DNA from: Candidatus Omnitrophota bacterium
GTDB lineage: Bacteria > Omnitrophota > Gorgyraeia > 2-01-FULL-45-10
DNA: 51,274 nt
Reading direction: 5' to 3'
NCBI GenBank assembly: GCA_041650805.1
Contig: JBAZKM010000013.1
Coordinates: forward strand, 1-51,274
Position 1 is the stretch's first letter; every line of letters begins with the position of its first letter. The position numbers were made by a program, and so were the translations under genes. Positions 15,554 through 24,393 of the stretch are shown here, piece by piece. The notes beneath the pieces are model-generated. The model ran no database searches, had not been told where the DNA came from, and was given only the letters and a program-made list of their open reading frames with translations.

Positions 15554-17224
15554 TTATCGTTTTCTCCTGTATACCCTTATCTCCGACTCATCGTTCGAGT
15601 AAGGGAACGTCTTTGCAAGATAATAGTTGTCACGTATGTATTTTTCCGCCTCCGGCCCTATCCCCGAAGACGACGGTCCGACAGGCGGGGCGCCGTAGAC
15701 ATACTTTTTCATGACGAAATCCAGGGCAAAGAGCGGCTTATCTCTTTCCATCCTTTCGAGTATAAGCCCTCCGACGCTCAGCGCAGGCCCTTCGTAATGA
15801 GGCATCCGCGCAGGATCGATCATCACGCGATATGGCGTCAGCCCCATGTACACATCCTCCGGGAATAAAGGAGGCCTCTCCGACAATACACAATAAGCAG
15901 GGTCATAGAACATGACGAAGACCTTGTCATCCGGCGCGGAGCTGTTTTTAATGTATTCGGAAGGCAATATATATCTGTTGTAATGGTCCCCGTTGAACAT
16001 GATGCCCTTTACGAACGGCGCCCGCATGGTGTACCATCTTTTCAGGAAGAAATTCGATATCCGGTAACCGTGATACAGGACGGCAAAAGACAATCCCGCG
16101 ATGATGCAAGACGATATTATTACAGTACGAATGGTTTTATTCTGTTTTATATTCTCATCTGAAAGGAGAGAGCGGACCAGGAATACCAGGAGTATGACAG
16201 CGGGATAGAGATAGTACCTGCCGAGAAAGGTGAGGTAAGGCCCGCTGTATAAAAAATATATGACTTTTGACAGGGCCAGGATGGAAAGGAAGAATATGCC
16301 GCAGGCGATGATGCGGCGGGACCCGTCCCTAAGCCACTTGAATGACAGGACCAGCGCTATAGAAGAAGTTATTATGGCCAACAGATAAAAGAGCGAAGGG
16401 TTTGCTATGTCCCTGAACAGGATATAGCGAAAGGACCGCAGGGCGTATAAGATGTCCCAGGGCATGTCGGGGCGTGGGAGGCTGATCTGGATAAGCGGTA
16501 GTCCGGCAAATTTGCGCTCATGGGACCAGTAGAGTTCGAAGACCCTCTCGAAAGGCGCCCGGCTTAATATGGATAAGTATACCGGCAGCGCCGCAAGTGA
16601 TACCCCGCACAGATATATGAATACGTCCCTGAAAAAGGGTCTATTCCACTGCCTTTCCGCAAACCCGATAAAACCAAGCAGCGCTATGATGCTGAAAGAT
16701 ATCTCTATACCGAATGTCAGGGGATTTACCAGATATGATACCCCTGAAAAGATACCCGCAATGAACAGATCGCCCCTTTTTGAAGATTCGATGAAGCGGA
16801 ATACCATCAAGGAAGCTGCCAGATTTGACAGCATCCCCAGGTAGTGGTTATATGTATGGGCAGGGAAGGTAAAGAAGGCGGATATGGCCAGAAAACCGGC
16901 AAAGGCCGCCGTCTTACGGGGCAGGAGAAATTTACTTATAGAGTATGCCAGTAATATGCCGAGGCAGCCGAAGATCACGGCCGTTATGCGCAATACTAAA
17001 AGTTCCGATCCGAATACCCGGAAGATCAGGGCGTAAAAGAAAGGTCCTATGGGCCCGTACACCCATCGGTAATCCACATAAGGCAGTTTCCCATGCAGTA
17101 TGGAATGGTATGCCTCGTAGTCGCGGAATTCTTCAAAACACGGTTCGTAATTGAGGCCGATAAGCTGTATCAGTATGAAGAGCAGTATATACCAGAATAT
17201 TATATGTTTGGATGGAGGCATCAT
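15554..17224 (-). CDS. GT-C (family 39-like) membrane glycosyltransferase
   Basis: 556 residues from the ATG at 17224; GTG 17227 and ATG 17221 are also possible and no clear ribosome-binding site decides. The first loop after the first membrane helix holds acidic residues (FEEFRDYEAYHSILHG) and GPIGPFFYAL, the pattern of ArnT/PMT-type GT-C enzymes that take sugars from polyprenyl phosphate. About eleven hydrophobic helices follow to about residue 375, then a soluble C-terminal domain of about 150 residues. Probable role: periplasmic sugar transfer to a glycan or lipid A-like acceptor. First gene of the minus-strand unit. Confidence 0.75.
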   Translation of the reverse strand: MMPPSKHIIFWYILLFILIQLIGLNYEPCFEEFRDYEAYHSILHGKLPYVDYRWVYGPIGPFFYALIFRVFGSELLVLRITAVIFGCLGILLAYSISKFLLPRKTAAFAGFLAISAFFTFPAHTYNHYLGMLSNLAASLMVFRFIESSKRGDLFIAGIFSGVSYLVNPLTFGIEISFSIIALLGFIGFAERQWNRPFFRDVFIYLCGVSLAALPVYLSILSRAPFERVFELYWSHERKFAGLPLIQISLPRPDMPWDILYALRSFRYILFRDIANPSLFYLLAIITSSIALVLSFKWLRDGSRRIIACGIFFLSILALSKVIYFLYSGPYLTFLGRYYLYPAVILLVFLVRSLLSDENIKQNKTIRTVIISSCIIAGLSFAVLYHGYRISNFFLKRWYTMRAPFVKGIMFNGDHYNRYILPSEYIKNSSAPDDKVFVMFYDPAYCVLSERPPLFPEDVYMGLTPYRVMIDPARMPHYEGPALSVGGLILERMERDKPLFALDFVMKKYVYGAPPVGPSSSGIGPEAEKYIRDNYYLAKTFPYSNDESEIRVYRRKR

Positions 17225-17256
17225 CACTCTATATTTTAATATTTGCCTAAAATAAT

Positions 17257-17285
17257 ATAGTACATTATCATATAGAAATCTTCAA
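17257..17285 (-). promoter_or_regulatory. Possible minus-strand promoter for the three-gene unit
   Basis: On the minus strand TTGAAG (17285-17280) and TACTAT (17262-17257) are 17 bp apart, about 33 bp before the first possible start codon. The region is AT-rich so chance matches are easier; support is modest. Confidence 0.4.
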
Positions 17286-17319
17286 TATAAATGTATAGAA
17301 AAGGTAGTAATATAACTTA

Positions 17320-17348
17320 TTGAATATAGTGATATTTAGTGTTATAAT
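17320..17348 (+). promoter_or_regulatory. Promoter of the 24-gene glycan operon
   Basis: TTGAAT (17320-17325) and a perfect TATAAT (17343-17348) with a 17-bp spacer, in the 181-bp divergent region. A leader of about 50 nt is expected before the start at 17406. No other clear promoter is seen up to 45.9 kb, so this may drive the whole run, although internal promoters inside coding sequence cannot be excluded. Confidence 0.7.
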
Positions 17349-17380
17349 GCTAACCGCGAAGTTGTCTCTGGCAGGAGGAG

Positions 17381-17413
17381 ATGCATAGAAAGGGAATTTT
17401 TAATAATGAGTAA
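17381..17413 (+). CDS. Possible 10-codon leader peptide
   Basis: ATG at 17381 directly follows AGGAGGAG (17373-17380) and encodes MHRKGIFNNE; the TAA overlaps the ATG region of the next gene (start 17406). The ribosome-binding sequence is the strongest in the area, but its spacing to this ATG is short. It could couple or control translation of the operon's first gene, or simply be chance. Confidence 0.3.
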   Translation: MHRKGIFNNE

Positions 17414-18923
17414 CGGCCGTATCGATTTGCATATCTCCGGAGCCCTGGCATTTTTTATGATAGTAACCGGGATCACCGTCATAGCTTATCACTATTCGTT
17501 CTATTCGTTCTTCGTAGGCCCGAAAGGCGATATATCCAGGTATTTCCTCCAGACGCAGAATTGCGGTATCATCGATCTTATAAAGGGCCAGTACTCCCAG
17601 AATATAATATTGCTGGGCGATACCCTTCTTTACAGGCCCCTTACTATCGCGATATTGGGATTACAGAAATGGTCCTTCGGAGCCAACTATACCCTTTGGG
17701 TGGTGACAGGGGTGGCCCTTCACATAGGCGTGGCCTTATCGATGTATCGGTTCCTCACGGCCGCAGGGGGCGGTATCTTTGCATGGCTTCTGCCGGTCCT
17801 CTTTGCCGTAAACCGCATGTATGCCCTTCTCGTATTGTGGACGCACGTCAACGGTTACCCTATATTTATGATCCTTGTCATCACCTCTCTCTTTTCGCTA
17901 TATGATTTTACGGTACGCGGAAGGCGGGACAGGCGTAATCTATTGGCGGCCGGTCTGGCCATGTGCTTTGCCTCCTTCTTTTATGAAAGCGGTGTCGTAT
18001 TCTCTGCGCTATTTTTCATCTATCTCCTGGTCATGGAAGGCCGTGCCGCGGGGAGACCTTTTAAATTCAGGGCAGATCATCTTATATTGCTCGTTCCCGT
18101 ATTGCTGTATCTGTCGGCTTACTGCGCGCATATATTCTGCAACTATGACTGGGTCATGCAGTTTGAGTCGGAAAAGACGCTGGGGATCGCCAATATATCG
18201 GAATCGGTCGTCGCCATACCGCGGATATTCTTCCTGTGGTCATTGAGAAGTTTTTTCGGTACGTTGACCCCGCTCACCGGAACTATCCTCTTCGTCTCCG
18301 CGCTATACCTTGGCGCCGTGTCTTTGATGACGGCGCGCGATAACAGGGAGAACCTGCCGTTTGCCGCACTGATAGCTTTTATGATGCTCGGCCACGTTTC
18401 CATAAACTGCCTCGGGAGGGGAGGGACTCACGGGATAGCGTATCTTTACTCCGGCCTCGGAGGGCCTTATCTTTTCGGCTCACTCCTGATGATATTTATT
18501 TATATGGCATCCGGTCTTGGGGTATTCGAAAAGACCGGCAGAATATTCCGCCGGGCCGGCATACTGGCCCTTGCTCTCTTTTTGATATTCAATGTATACG
18601 GTACGGTAAAGGTCAACAAAAAGGCGCTGGAAGAACGCAGGCCGGCGCGGCTGTACTTCGATGCCATGCAGGACTTCGTAAAGAGGCACATCCATGAGAA
18701 GGACTTCTCCTTTGCCGTCACGACGCCTACCCCGTGGCTTTTAACGGTCACAGAAGGATACTATCATCCGAAAGATTACTTCATGAAAGACGAAGCGGCG
18801 AAGACGCGCGCAAGCAAAGACGTCAATTTCGCCGAGATCTTTTTCGGCGAATATTACGATAAGGCGCATCCCAAGTATTCGATCGCTTATGACGAAGAAC
18901 GGGATAAATTCATAATATCATGA
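17406..18923 (+). CDS. Multipass membrane protein, GT-C-like, unknown function
   Basis: 505 residues, about ten or eleven hydrophobic helices up to residue 400 and a soluble C-terminal tail of about 100 residues (from about KVNKKALEERRP). An early loop (GPKGDISRYFLQ and LGDTLLYRPLTI) is compatible with GT-C-fold glycosyltransferases, but no decisive motif is recognised. First gene of the long operon. AAAGGGA lies about 11 bp before the ATG. It overlaps the aminotransferase start as ATGA. Probable role in envelope glycan handling, by context only. Confidence 0.65.
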   Translation: MSNGRIDLHISGALAFFMIVTGITVIAYHYSFYSFFVGPKGDISRYFLQTQNCGIIDLIKGQYSQNIILLGDTLLYRPLTIAILGLQKWSFGANYTLWVVTGVALHIGVALSMYRFLTAAGGGIFAWLLPVLFAVNRMYALLVLWTHVNGYPIFMILVITSLFSLYDFTVRGRRDRRNLLAAGLAMCFASFFYESGVVFSALFFIYLLVMEGRAAGRPFKFRADHLILLVPVLLYLSAYCAHIFCNYDWVMQFESEKTLGIANISESVVAIPRIFFLWSLRSFFGTLTPLTGTILFVSALYLGAVSLMTARDNRENLPFAALIAFMMLGHVSINCLGRGGTHGIAYLYSGLGGPYLFGSLLMIFIYMASGLGVFEKTGRIFRRAGILALALFLIFNVYGTVKVNKKALEERRPARLYFDAMQDFVKRHIHEKDFSFAVTTPTPWLLTVTEGYYHPKDYFMKDEAAKTRASKDVNFAEIFFGEYYDKAHPKYSIAYDEERDKFIIS

Positions 18924-20104
18924 AACGATTATCGAAGATAACGGGCGGTCTGACAGGGCAGCCGATGTTCAAGCTTCTGGCAAGGCTGGCTGCTATGGAG
19001 AAGGCCGGCAGGGAGATATTCCATTTCGAGATAGGCGATTCCGATTTCCGGGCCCACGCTCATATAGTCGAGGCGACGAAGTCCGCCCTGGACCGTGACA
19101 GGACCCACTATGTGGACTCTTCCGGCATCATGGAATTGCGGAATGCCGTGTGCGATTACACCGGGGAACGCCTGGGGTTCAGGCCGATGCCGGAACAGGT
19201 GCTCATCATGCCGGCAAATGCGATCATCGATTTTGTGATGCGCTGCGTGGCGGATCCCGGAGAGGAGGTCATCTATCCGGACCCGGGTTTTCCGACCTAT
19301 ATCGCCGTGACCAATTATACCGGGATAAGAAAGGTCGGCATCCTTCTCAAAGAGGAGAGAGCATTCCATATCGAACCGGGAGAGATCCGGGAAAGGATAA
19401 CCGACAGGTCCCGTCTCATCGTCATCAATTCGCCGCAGAACCCCACGGGGGCCGTCCTCGATAAGAAAGAGATCGATGAGATAGCGTCGATAGCCGAAAG
19501 GGAGGGCCTGTATCTCCTGAGCGACGAGATATATTCACGGGTCATCTACGGCAAGAAGCACCATTCGGCGGGGTTGGCCGACAGGTGCCGCGAGAGGACC
19601 GTCATACTTGACGGCTTCGCCAAGAATTTTTCGATGCCGGGATGGCGGCTCGGATATGCGATAGGGCCGGTCGAGCTCATAAAGAGGATGGGCCTTCTCT
19701 TTGAGACGACATATTCATGCACACCGCCCTTCATACAGTACGGCGGGATAGCCGCCCTGACAGGAGACCAGGGTGTAATAGATAAAAGGATCGGTGAATA
19801 CAGACGCCTGAGGGACCTGATCGTAACGAAACTGAATGAGATACCGGGCATATCCTGTATACTGCCCGACGGGGCCTGTTATGTATTCGCGAACATAAAC
19901 GGGACGGGCATGACGAGCGCCCAATTTGCCGATTTCGTCCTGGAAAAGGCAGGCGTGGCCCTTCTGCCCGGCACATGTTTCGGCGCCGGAGGAGAAGGTT
20001 ACGTGCGGCTCTGTTACACAAGAAGCCGGGAGACCATAGAAGAAGGTTGCGCGAAGATGAAGGATGCCCTAAAGGATAAGGTATATGCAGCGTCTCCTGA
20101 TTAA
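18920..20104 (+). CDS. Class I/II PLP-dependent aminotransferase
   Basis: 394 residues. The fold-type I signature is complete: NSPQNPTGA, SDEIYSRVIYG, and FAKNFSMPGWRLGY with the Schiff-base Lys (about residue 234); RLCYTRS near the C-terminus has the carboxylate-binding Arg. It resembles aspartate/alanine-type aminotransferases; the true substrate is unknown. The start forms an ATGA overlap with the membrane protein, and the end overlaps the next gene by 20 bp. Placed with an isopropylmalate-synthase-like enzyme and E1 subunits, it may make or consume a 2-oxoacid for a special building block. Confidence 0.92.
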   Translation: MKRLSKITGGLTGQPMFKLLARLAAMEKAGREIFHFEIGDSDFRAHAHIVEATKSALDRDRTHYVDSSGIMELRNAVCDYTGERLGFRPMPEQVLIMPANAIIDFVMRCVADPGEEVIYPDPGFPTYIAVTNYTGIRKVGILLKEERAFHIEPGEIRERITDRSRLIVINSPQNPTGAVLDKKEIDEIASIAEREGLYLLSDEIYSRVIYGKKHHSAGLADRCRERTVILDGFAKNFSMPGWRLGYAIGPVELIKRMGLLFETTYSCTPPFIQYGGIAALTGDQGVIDKRIGEYRRLRDLIVTKLNEIPGISCILPDGACYVFANINGTGMTSAQFADFVLEKAGVALLPGTCFGAGGEGYVRLCYTRSRETIEEGCAKMKDALKDKVYAASPD

Positions 20105-21248
20105 CGACATAACGCTCAGGGACGGAGAGCAGGCAGCCGGGGTAAATTTTTTCCCCGAAGAGAAGGTGCGCCTCGCCGGACAGCTTGTAAAGCTCGGCCT
20201 CCCGATAATAGAGGCAGGTTTTCCGGCCGCATCGGAAGCCGATGCCAGGGGAGTTAAGCTTGTGGCGGAAGAGTTCGGTAAGCAGATAGTGGTGAGCGCG
20301 ATGTGCAGGGCACACCGCAGGGATATAGAGATCGCCGCCGACTCTCTGGGCAACGCCCCCAGGCGTCGTATACAGGTCGTCATGGGCACCTCCGATATCC
20401 ATTTAAAGCATAAATTCAATATGGGCCGTAATGAGGCGCTCGACCTATCCGTGGATATGGTGAAGTATGCGAGGACTTTTGCGGACGATGTAGAATTCGC
20501 CGCGGAGGATTCTACAAGAAGCGAGCGAAAATATCTTCTGAAGGTATGCAGGGCCTGCGTAGAGGCGGGTGCCCGTACGGTAGAGTTGCCCGATACCGTT
20601 GGGTATGCTACCCCCGAAGGTTATGCTTCACTTGTGAAGGACGCAGTGGACGGGCTTCCCGGAGATGCCGTCGTCTCCACCCATTGTCACAATGACCTCG
20701 GCCTCGCGGTCGCCAATACTCTGGCAGGGATAAAGGCAGGGGCGCGGCAGGCAGAGGTCACGGTCAACGGTATAGGAGAGCGTGTCGGGAACGCCTCTGC
20801 CGAAGAGGTGATAATGGCGCTTATGGTCAGGAACGACGAGTTCGGCGTAGATATAGGGTATATAAAGACCAGGGAGATAATGAAGACCAGCCTGCTCGTT
20901 GAAGAGCTTTCGAAGATAAGGGTGGCTTTCAATAAAGCCATCGTCGGACGTAACGCATTCCTGCATGAGTCGGGTATACACCAGGACGGCATGCTGAAGT
21001 CGCCGCAGACGTACCAGCTGATAGACCCCAGAGAGATAGGCCTGGACGGCTACCGGCTCGTCCTCGGCAAACTCTCCGGAGCGCATGCCCTCAGGGAGAA
21101 ATTGAAGGCGCTGGGTCTCGATGCCGGTACGGAGGAACTGAAAAGGTTTGCCGGATATTTCAAGGATAATTCAGCAAAGAAAAAGTTCATAACGGATGAT
21201 GATGTCATCAATCTCTTCAAAAGGTTCAGATCCGAAAAGGTCGCCTGA
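20085..21248 (+). CDS. 2-Isopropylmalate/homocitrate synthase-like enzyme without regulatory domain
   Basis: 387 residues. A DRE-TIM metallolyase: TLRDGEQAAGVNF at the N-terminus, ELPDTVGYATPEGY, STHCHNDLGLAVAN with metal-ligand His residues, NGIGERVGNAS, and the linker motif FLHESGIHQDGMLKSP followed by LGKLSGAHAL. It condenses acetyl-CoA with a 2-oxoacid. LeuA is about 510 residues with a C-terminal leucine-binding domain; this protein ends before that domain, like NifV/AksA-type homocitrate synthases, so feedback control by leucine is unlikely. Substrate choice cannot be read. It overlaps the aminotransferase by 20 bp and the E1 alpha start by up to 53 bp. No isomerase or dehydrogenase of the leucine route is adjacent. 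Confidence 0.9.
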   Translation: MQRLLINDITLRDGEQAAGVNFFPEEKVRLAGQLVKLGLPIIEAGFPAASEADARGVKLVAEEFGKQIVVSAMCRAHRRDIEIAADSLGNAPRRRIQVVMGTSDIHLKHKFNMGRNEALDLSVDMVKYARTFADDVEFAAEDSTRSERKYLLKVCRACVEAGARTVELPDTVGYATPEGYASLVKDAVDGLPGDAVVSTHCHNDLGLAVANTLAGIKAGARQAEVTVNGIGERVGNASAEEVIMALMVRNDEFGVDIGYIKTREIMKTSLLVEELSKIRVAFNKAIVGRNAFLHESGIHQDGMLKSPQTYQLIDPREIGLDGYRLVLGKLSGAHALREKLKALGLDAGTEELKRFAGYFKDNSAKKKFITDDDVINLFKRFRSEKVA

Positions 21249-22116
21249 TCTGGGACTGATCCGGGGCTTAAGCGCGTCTTTCGACGCCGGGGGGTCTCTG
21301 GAGATGTTCCGGCGCATATGCCTGATACGGTATTTCGAGATCGAGGCCGCCAGGGCCTGGAAAGACGGGTTTATCAAGAGCCCGCTATATCTGTCGGCAG
21401 GGCAGGAGGCGATAGCCGCAGCCGTATCCGTTATGATCCCCGGTTACAATATATTCGGGCAACACAGGGCCCATTCCGTATATCTGGCGTTCGGCGGCGA
21501 TCCGGTGAAGTTGATAGATGAGCTGCTGGGCCGCCCCACCGGATGCACCGGCGGGAAGGGCGGATCCGCGATGATACATGACCCGGCGATCAATATGGCG
21601 GGCCACCATGGGCTGATCGGGGAGAATGTGCCTCTCGCGGCAGGGTTTGCCCTGGGGAGCGGGCGCAAGACCGTCGCTTTCTTCGGGGATGCCGCGGCCG
21701 AAGAGGATTATGCGCTGGCCGCTATCGGGTTTTCGTCTACTCATAAACTGCCGGTCCTCTTCATATGCGAAGACAACGACCTTTCTATACTTACGCCTGT
21801 AAAGGTCAGGCGTAACTGGAATATGGTCGATACGGTGCGGGCTTTAAAGGTGCCGGCAGTAGATATCGCCGATGACCCCTGGCTGATCGCCCACCACACA
21901 AAAGAACTTATCAAAGATCTTCCCGCCTTCATCAACTGCCGGACATGCCGGCACTTCTGGCACGTGGGCGCAGGCGTAGACGGTCCCCCGGAATGGGACA
22001 GGTTTGCGCTGGTCAAAAAAGAGCTCGATGGATTGAAGATAGATCACGGAGATATAGAGGCAGACACGGAACGCCTGGTGAAAGGACTATGGCAAGAACG
22101 GTTGCGGAGACTATAA
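21196..22116 (+). CDS. TPP-dependent 2-oxoacid dehydrogenase E1 alpha-like subunit
   Basis: 306 residues from ATG 21196; the first 36 residues look non-conserved and the true start may be the ATG at 21304. MFRRICLIRYFE, LYLSAGQEAIAAA, GQHRAHSVYLAFGG, GCTGGKGGSAMI and GHHGLIGENVPLAAGFAL match E1 alpha (PdhA/AcoA). The TPP-metal motif, normally GDG with a downstream ENN, reads GDAAAEED (from G164-D165) then CEDND, so it is changed. E1 decarboxylates a 2-oxoacid on thiamine pyrophosphate. No E2 or E3 gene is near, suggesting the acyl or aldehyde unit goes elsewhere than to a lipoyl complex. Confidence 0.85.
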   Translation: MMMSSISSKGSDPKRSPDLGLIRGLSASFDAGGSLEMFRRICLIRYFEIEAARAWKDGFIKSPLYLSAGQEAIAAAVSVMIPGYNIFGQHRAHSVYLAFGGDPVKLIDELLGRPTGCTGGKGGSAMIHDPAINMAGHHGLIGENVPLAAGFALGSGRKTVAFFGDAAAEEDYALAAIGFSSTHKLPVLFICEDNDLSILTPVKVRRNWNMVDTVRALKVPAVDIADDPWLIAHHTKELIKDLPAFINCRTCRHFWHVGAGVDGPPEWDRFALVKKELDGLKIDHGDIEADTERLVKGLWQERLRRL

Positions 22117-23003
22117 AAGAGATAACGCGCGGGCATCTCACAAAGAATAACGGGCTCCTGCTCGGCCAGGCGATAACCGCCGTAGGATGGGTGAATAATA
22201 CCGTCCCGGACTGTAAAGGTATAATCGAACTCTCCATGGCCGACGTCTCAGGGAGCGGCATAGCCGTGGGGGCGGCGCTCGCAGGACGGCGACCCATATT
22301 CGTGATACGTTTTCAGGATTTTTTGATCCTGAACGGGAGCCCTCTGATATATTATGCGGCAAAGACGAAAGAGTTCTTCGGTAAAGGGACGCCCATATTC
22401 GTGCGCGCCATAGCGTCGGAGGGTAAAGGCGCCGGGCCGGTACACTCCGGGAAATTGCACAGTATATTCATGCACTTTCCCGGGTTCAGGGTCTCGGCTC
22501 CGGTCACCCCTAAAGAGTACGAGACGGCCTGGAAAGATTTTCTTGAGCATGACGACCCCGCGATCGTATGCGAACACCGCGCAAGCTTTGATAATAAAGA
22601 CGAGATAGCGGACAGGGTGACGGGAAGGTCCGATGTCACGATCTACGCGATATCCATAGCCAGGTTCAATGCGGTAAGGGCGGCGGAACTGCTGGAGAGA
22701 GACGGCATAAAGTGCGATGTTGTCAATATAGTGCGGTTGAAACCGTTCTTATTGAATGACAGGTTGCTCGGTCCCCTTAAGTCGAGCAAGATGGGGATCG
22801 TGGTAGATACGGGCTTTGAGCCGGCAGGCGCTTCACAGTCGATAGCTTACGAGCTGATGTTCGCCGCGGGGGTCCCGGTGAAGGCCCTGGGGCTGGCCGA
22901 CAGGTCCGTGGGCGTCACCCCGGGAACGGAGAACTCTACGCCGGATGCCCGAAGGATAGCCGAGGCAGTAAGAACGGAATACGGGAAGAGGCGCGGAAGG
23001 TAG
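22089..23003 (+). CDS. TPP-dependent E1 beta-like / transketolase C-half subunit
   Basis: 304 residues from ATG 22089, with AAAGGA just before it; it overlaps E1 alpha by 28 bp. The pyrimidine-binding part (MADVSGSGIAVGAALAGRRPIFVIRFQDF, segments of at most 20 residues each matching) and the C-terminal transketolase-C part (VNIVRLKPF, VDTGFEPAGASQSIAYEL) fit E1 beta. In standard E1 beta the glutamate that activates TPP lies in an early LGEDV-type motif; here the matching place reads LSMADVS. Works as a heterotetramer with the alpha subunit. The substrate is unknown. Confidence 0.85.
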   Translation: MARTVAETIKEITRGHLTKNNGLLLGQAITAVGWVNNTVPDCKGIIELSMADVSGSGIAVGAALAGRRPIFVIRFQDFLILNGSPLIYYAAKTKEFFGKGTPIFVRAIASEGKGAGPVHSGKLHSIFMHFPGFRVSAPVTPKEYETAWKDFLEHDDPAIVCEHRASFDNKDEIADRVTGRSDVTIYAISIARFNAVRAAELLERDGIKCDVVNIVRLKPFLLNDRLLGPLKSSKMGIVVDTGFEPAGASQSIAYELMFAAGVPVKALGLADRSVGVTPGTENSTPDARRIAEAVRTEYGKRRGR

Positions 23004-23007
23004 ACGG

Positions 23008-24390
23008 ATGAAGATAGTCCTGACGAGACCGAATTTTAAAGCCGATATGGTGATGCCTGTTATAGGGCTTGGTTACCTTTCGAGTTTTTTAAAACTTAAC
23101 GGCATCGAGACCAGGGTGATAGACGGTCTGGCAGAGAGATGCGATATTCAGGAGCTGGTTGAGAGGATAGTTGCCGAAAGACCGGATGCGGTCGGGATAC
23201 ATTGCTTCACCTGTTTTTATAAAGAGGTCATAGCGTTATCAAAGGCGTTGAAGGGCCGGGGGATCCCCTGCATCATAGGCGGCCCGCATCCGACGTTCCT
23301 TCCTTACAGGACACTTATCGACTCCGGGGCCGACTACGTGGTGTGCGGCGAAGGCGAAAAGGCGCTTACGGCGCTCCTTAAGAACGGGCTCATCAACAAC
23401 GGGATAAGGGGGGTCTATTCGCCGGGTGATCTGAAGAGCGAAGCCGATCCTTTCATGAAGGCAGAGGTCATAGAGAACCTGGATGATATCCCGTTCCCGG
23501 ACTGGGAGGAGCTCGATCCGTGCCGTTATCCCCGGGTGCCGCACGGTTTCCTTACCAGAGATCATCCGGTAGGCCGGATAATGACGACCAGAGGATGTCC
23601 TTATCACTGCGTATTCTGCGGGAGCCCTAAATTTTATGACAGCCGCCTCAGATACAGGAGCGCCGAAAACGTCATCGGGGAGATCAGATATCTCATGGAG
23701 AGGTTCAAGGCGCGCGAGATACACTTCTTTGACGATAACCTCACCTTCGATAAAGAGCACATCATGGAGATATGCCGCCTTATCATAAAAAACGGTATAA
23801 AGATACGGTGGTGCGTACCAGACGGCATAAGGGCGGATAGGGTCGATGAAGAGATGCTGCGCGCGATGAAAGAGAGCGGTTGTTATTATGTGCTCCTGGG
23901 TATAGAGTCGGCAGACCCTGAAATGCTGAAGGATATGAAGAAGGGAGAGACGATCGAGCAGATGCGAAGAGCGATAAGGCTGTGCGACAAGGCGGGAATA
24001 AACGTAGGAGGCACATTCATATTCGGCCTCCCGGGAGAGACGAAGAACAGCATCGATATGACGATAAGGTTCGCCCGATCCGAGCCATTAATAAAAGCGG
24101 ATTTTCTTATCCTCGACGTGCTCCCCGGCTCGGAGCTGTGGGACAGGTTTTCCGGCAAATTCGAACCGGACTGGGATAAAGGATCTTACAGGGAGCCGGA
24201 ATTGATACCGGAGGGATTGTCACGCGAAGAATTATTGCGGGCAAGGAGCGAGGCCTTCAGGAGGTTCTACTTCAGGATAAGGCCCAGGATCTTCATCAAG
24301 ATCCTCAGGATGTTGCGCCCGTATCATATAAAGTTCATATTTAAAAAAATCCTGGAGTATAGACCGGTCAGGGATCTAAAGAATGGATAA
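23008..24390 (+). CDS. B12-binding-type radical SAM protein 1
   Basis: 460 residues. The N-terminal 150 residues form a cobalamin-binding-like Rossmann domain (LTRPNFKADMVMPVIGLGYL, PDAVGIHCFT, GGPHPTFLP, VVCGEGE in that order). The radical SAM domain has the cluster motif GCPYHCVFC (C197, C201, C204) and GIESADPEML, GGTFIFGLPGET further on. This is the BchE/class B methylase-like architecture; members methylate unreactive carbons, close rings or cause other radical changes. The His for base-off B12 binding is not obvious, as in many such proteins. It sits 4 bp after E1 beta and 3 bp before a GT2. Confidence 0.9.
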   Translation: MKIVLTRPNFKADMVMPVIGLGYLSSFLKLNGIETRVIDGLAERCDIQELVERIVAERPDAVGIHCFTCFYKEVIALSKALKGRGIPCIIGGPHPTFLPYRTLIDSGADYVVCGEGEKALTALLKNGLINNGIRGVYSPGDLKSEADPFMKAEVIENLDDIPFPDWEELDPCRYPRVPHGFLTRDHPVGRIMTTRGCPYHCVFCGSPKFYDSRLRYRSAENVIGEIRYLMERFKAREIHFFDDNLTFDKEHIMEICRLIIKNGIKIRWCVPDGIRADRVDEEMLRAMKESGCYYVLLGIESADPEMLKDMKKGETIEQMRRAIRLCDKAGINVGGTFIFGLPGETKNSIDMTIRFARSEPLIKADFLILDVLPGSELWDRFSGKFEPDWDKGSYREPELIPEGLSREELLRARSEAFRRFYFRIRPRIFIKILRMLRPYHIKFIFKKILEYRPVRDLKNG

Positions 24391-24393
24391 CGG

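Noticed and set aside
17225..17405. tRNA or riboswitch in the divergent region
   Set aside because: The region is AT-rich with no stable clover-leaf or conserved aptamer pattern; promoter boxes and a short leader explain it.
20085..21248. Full LeuA in a leucine operon
   Set aside because: The C-terminal regulatory domain is absent and no LeuB, LeuC or LeuD is nearby.
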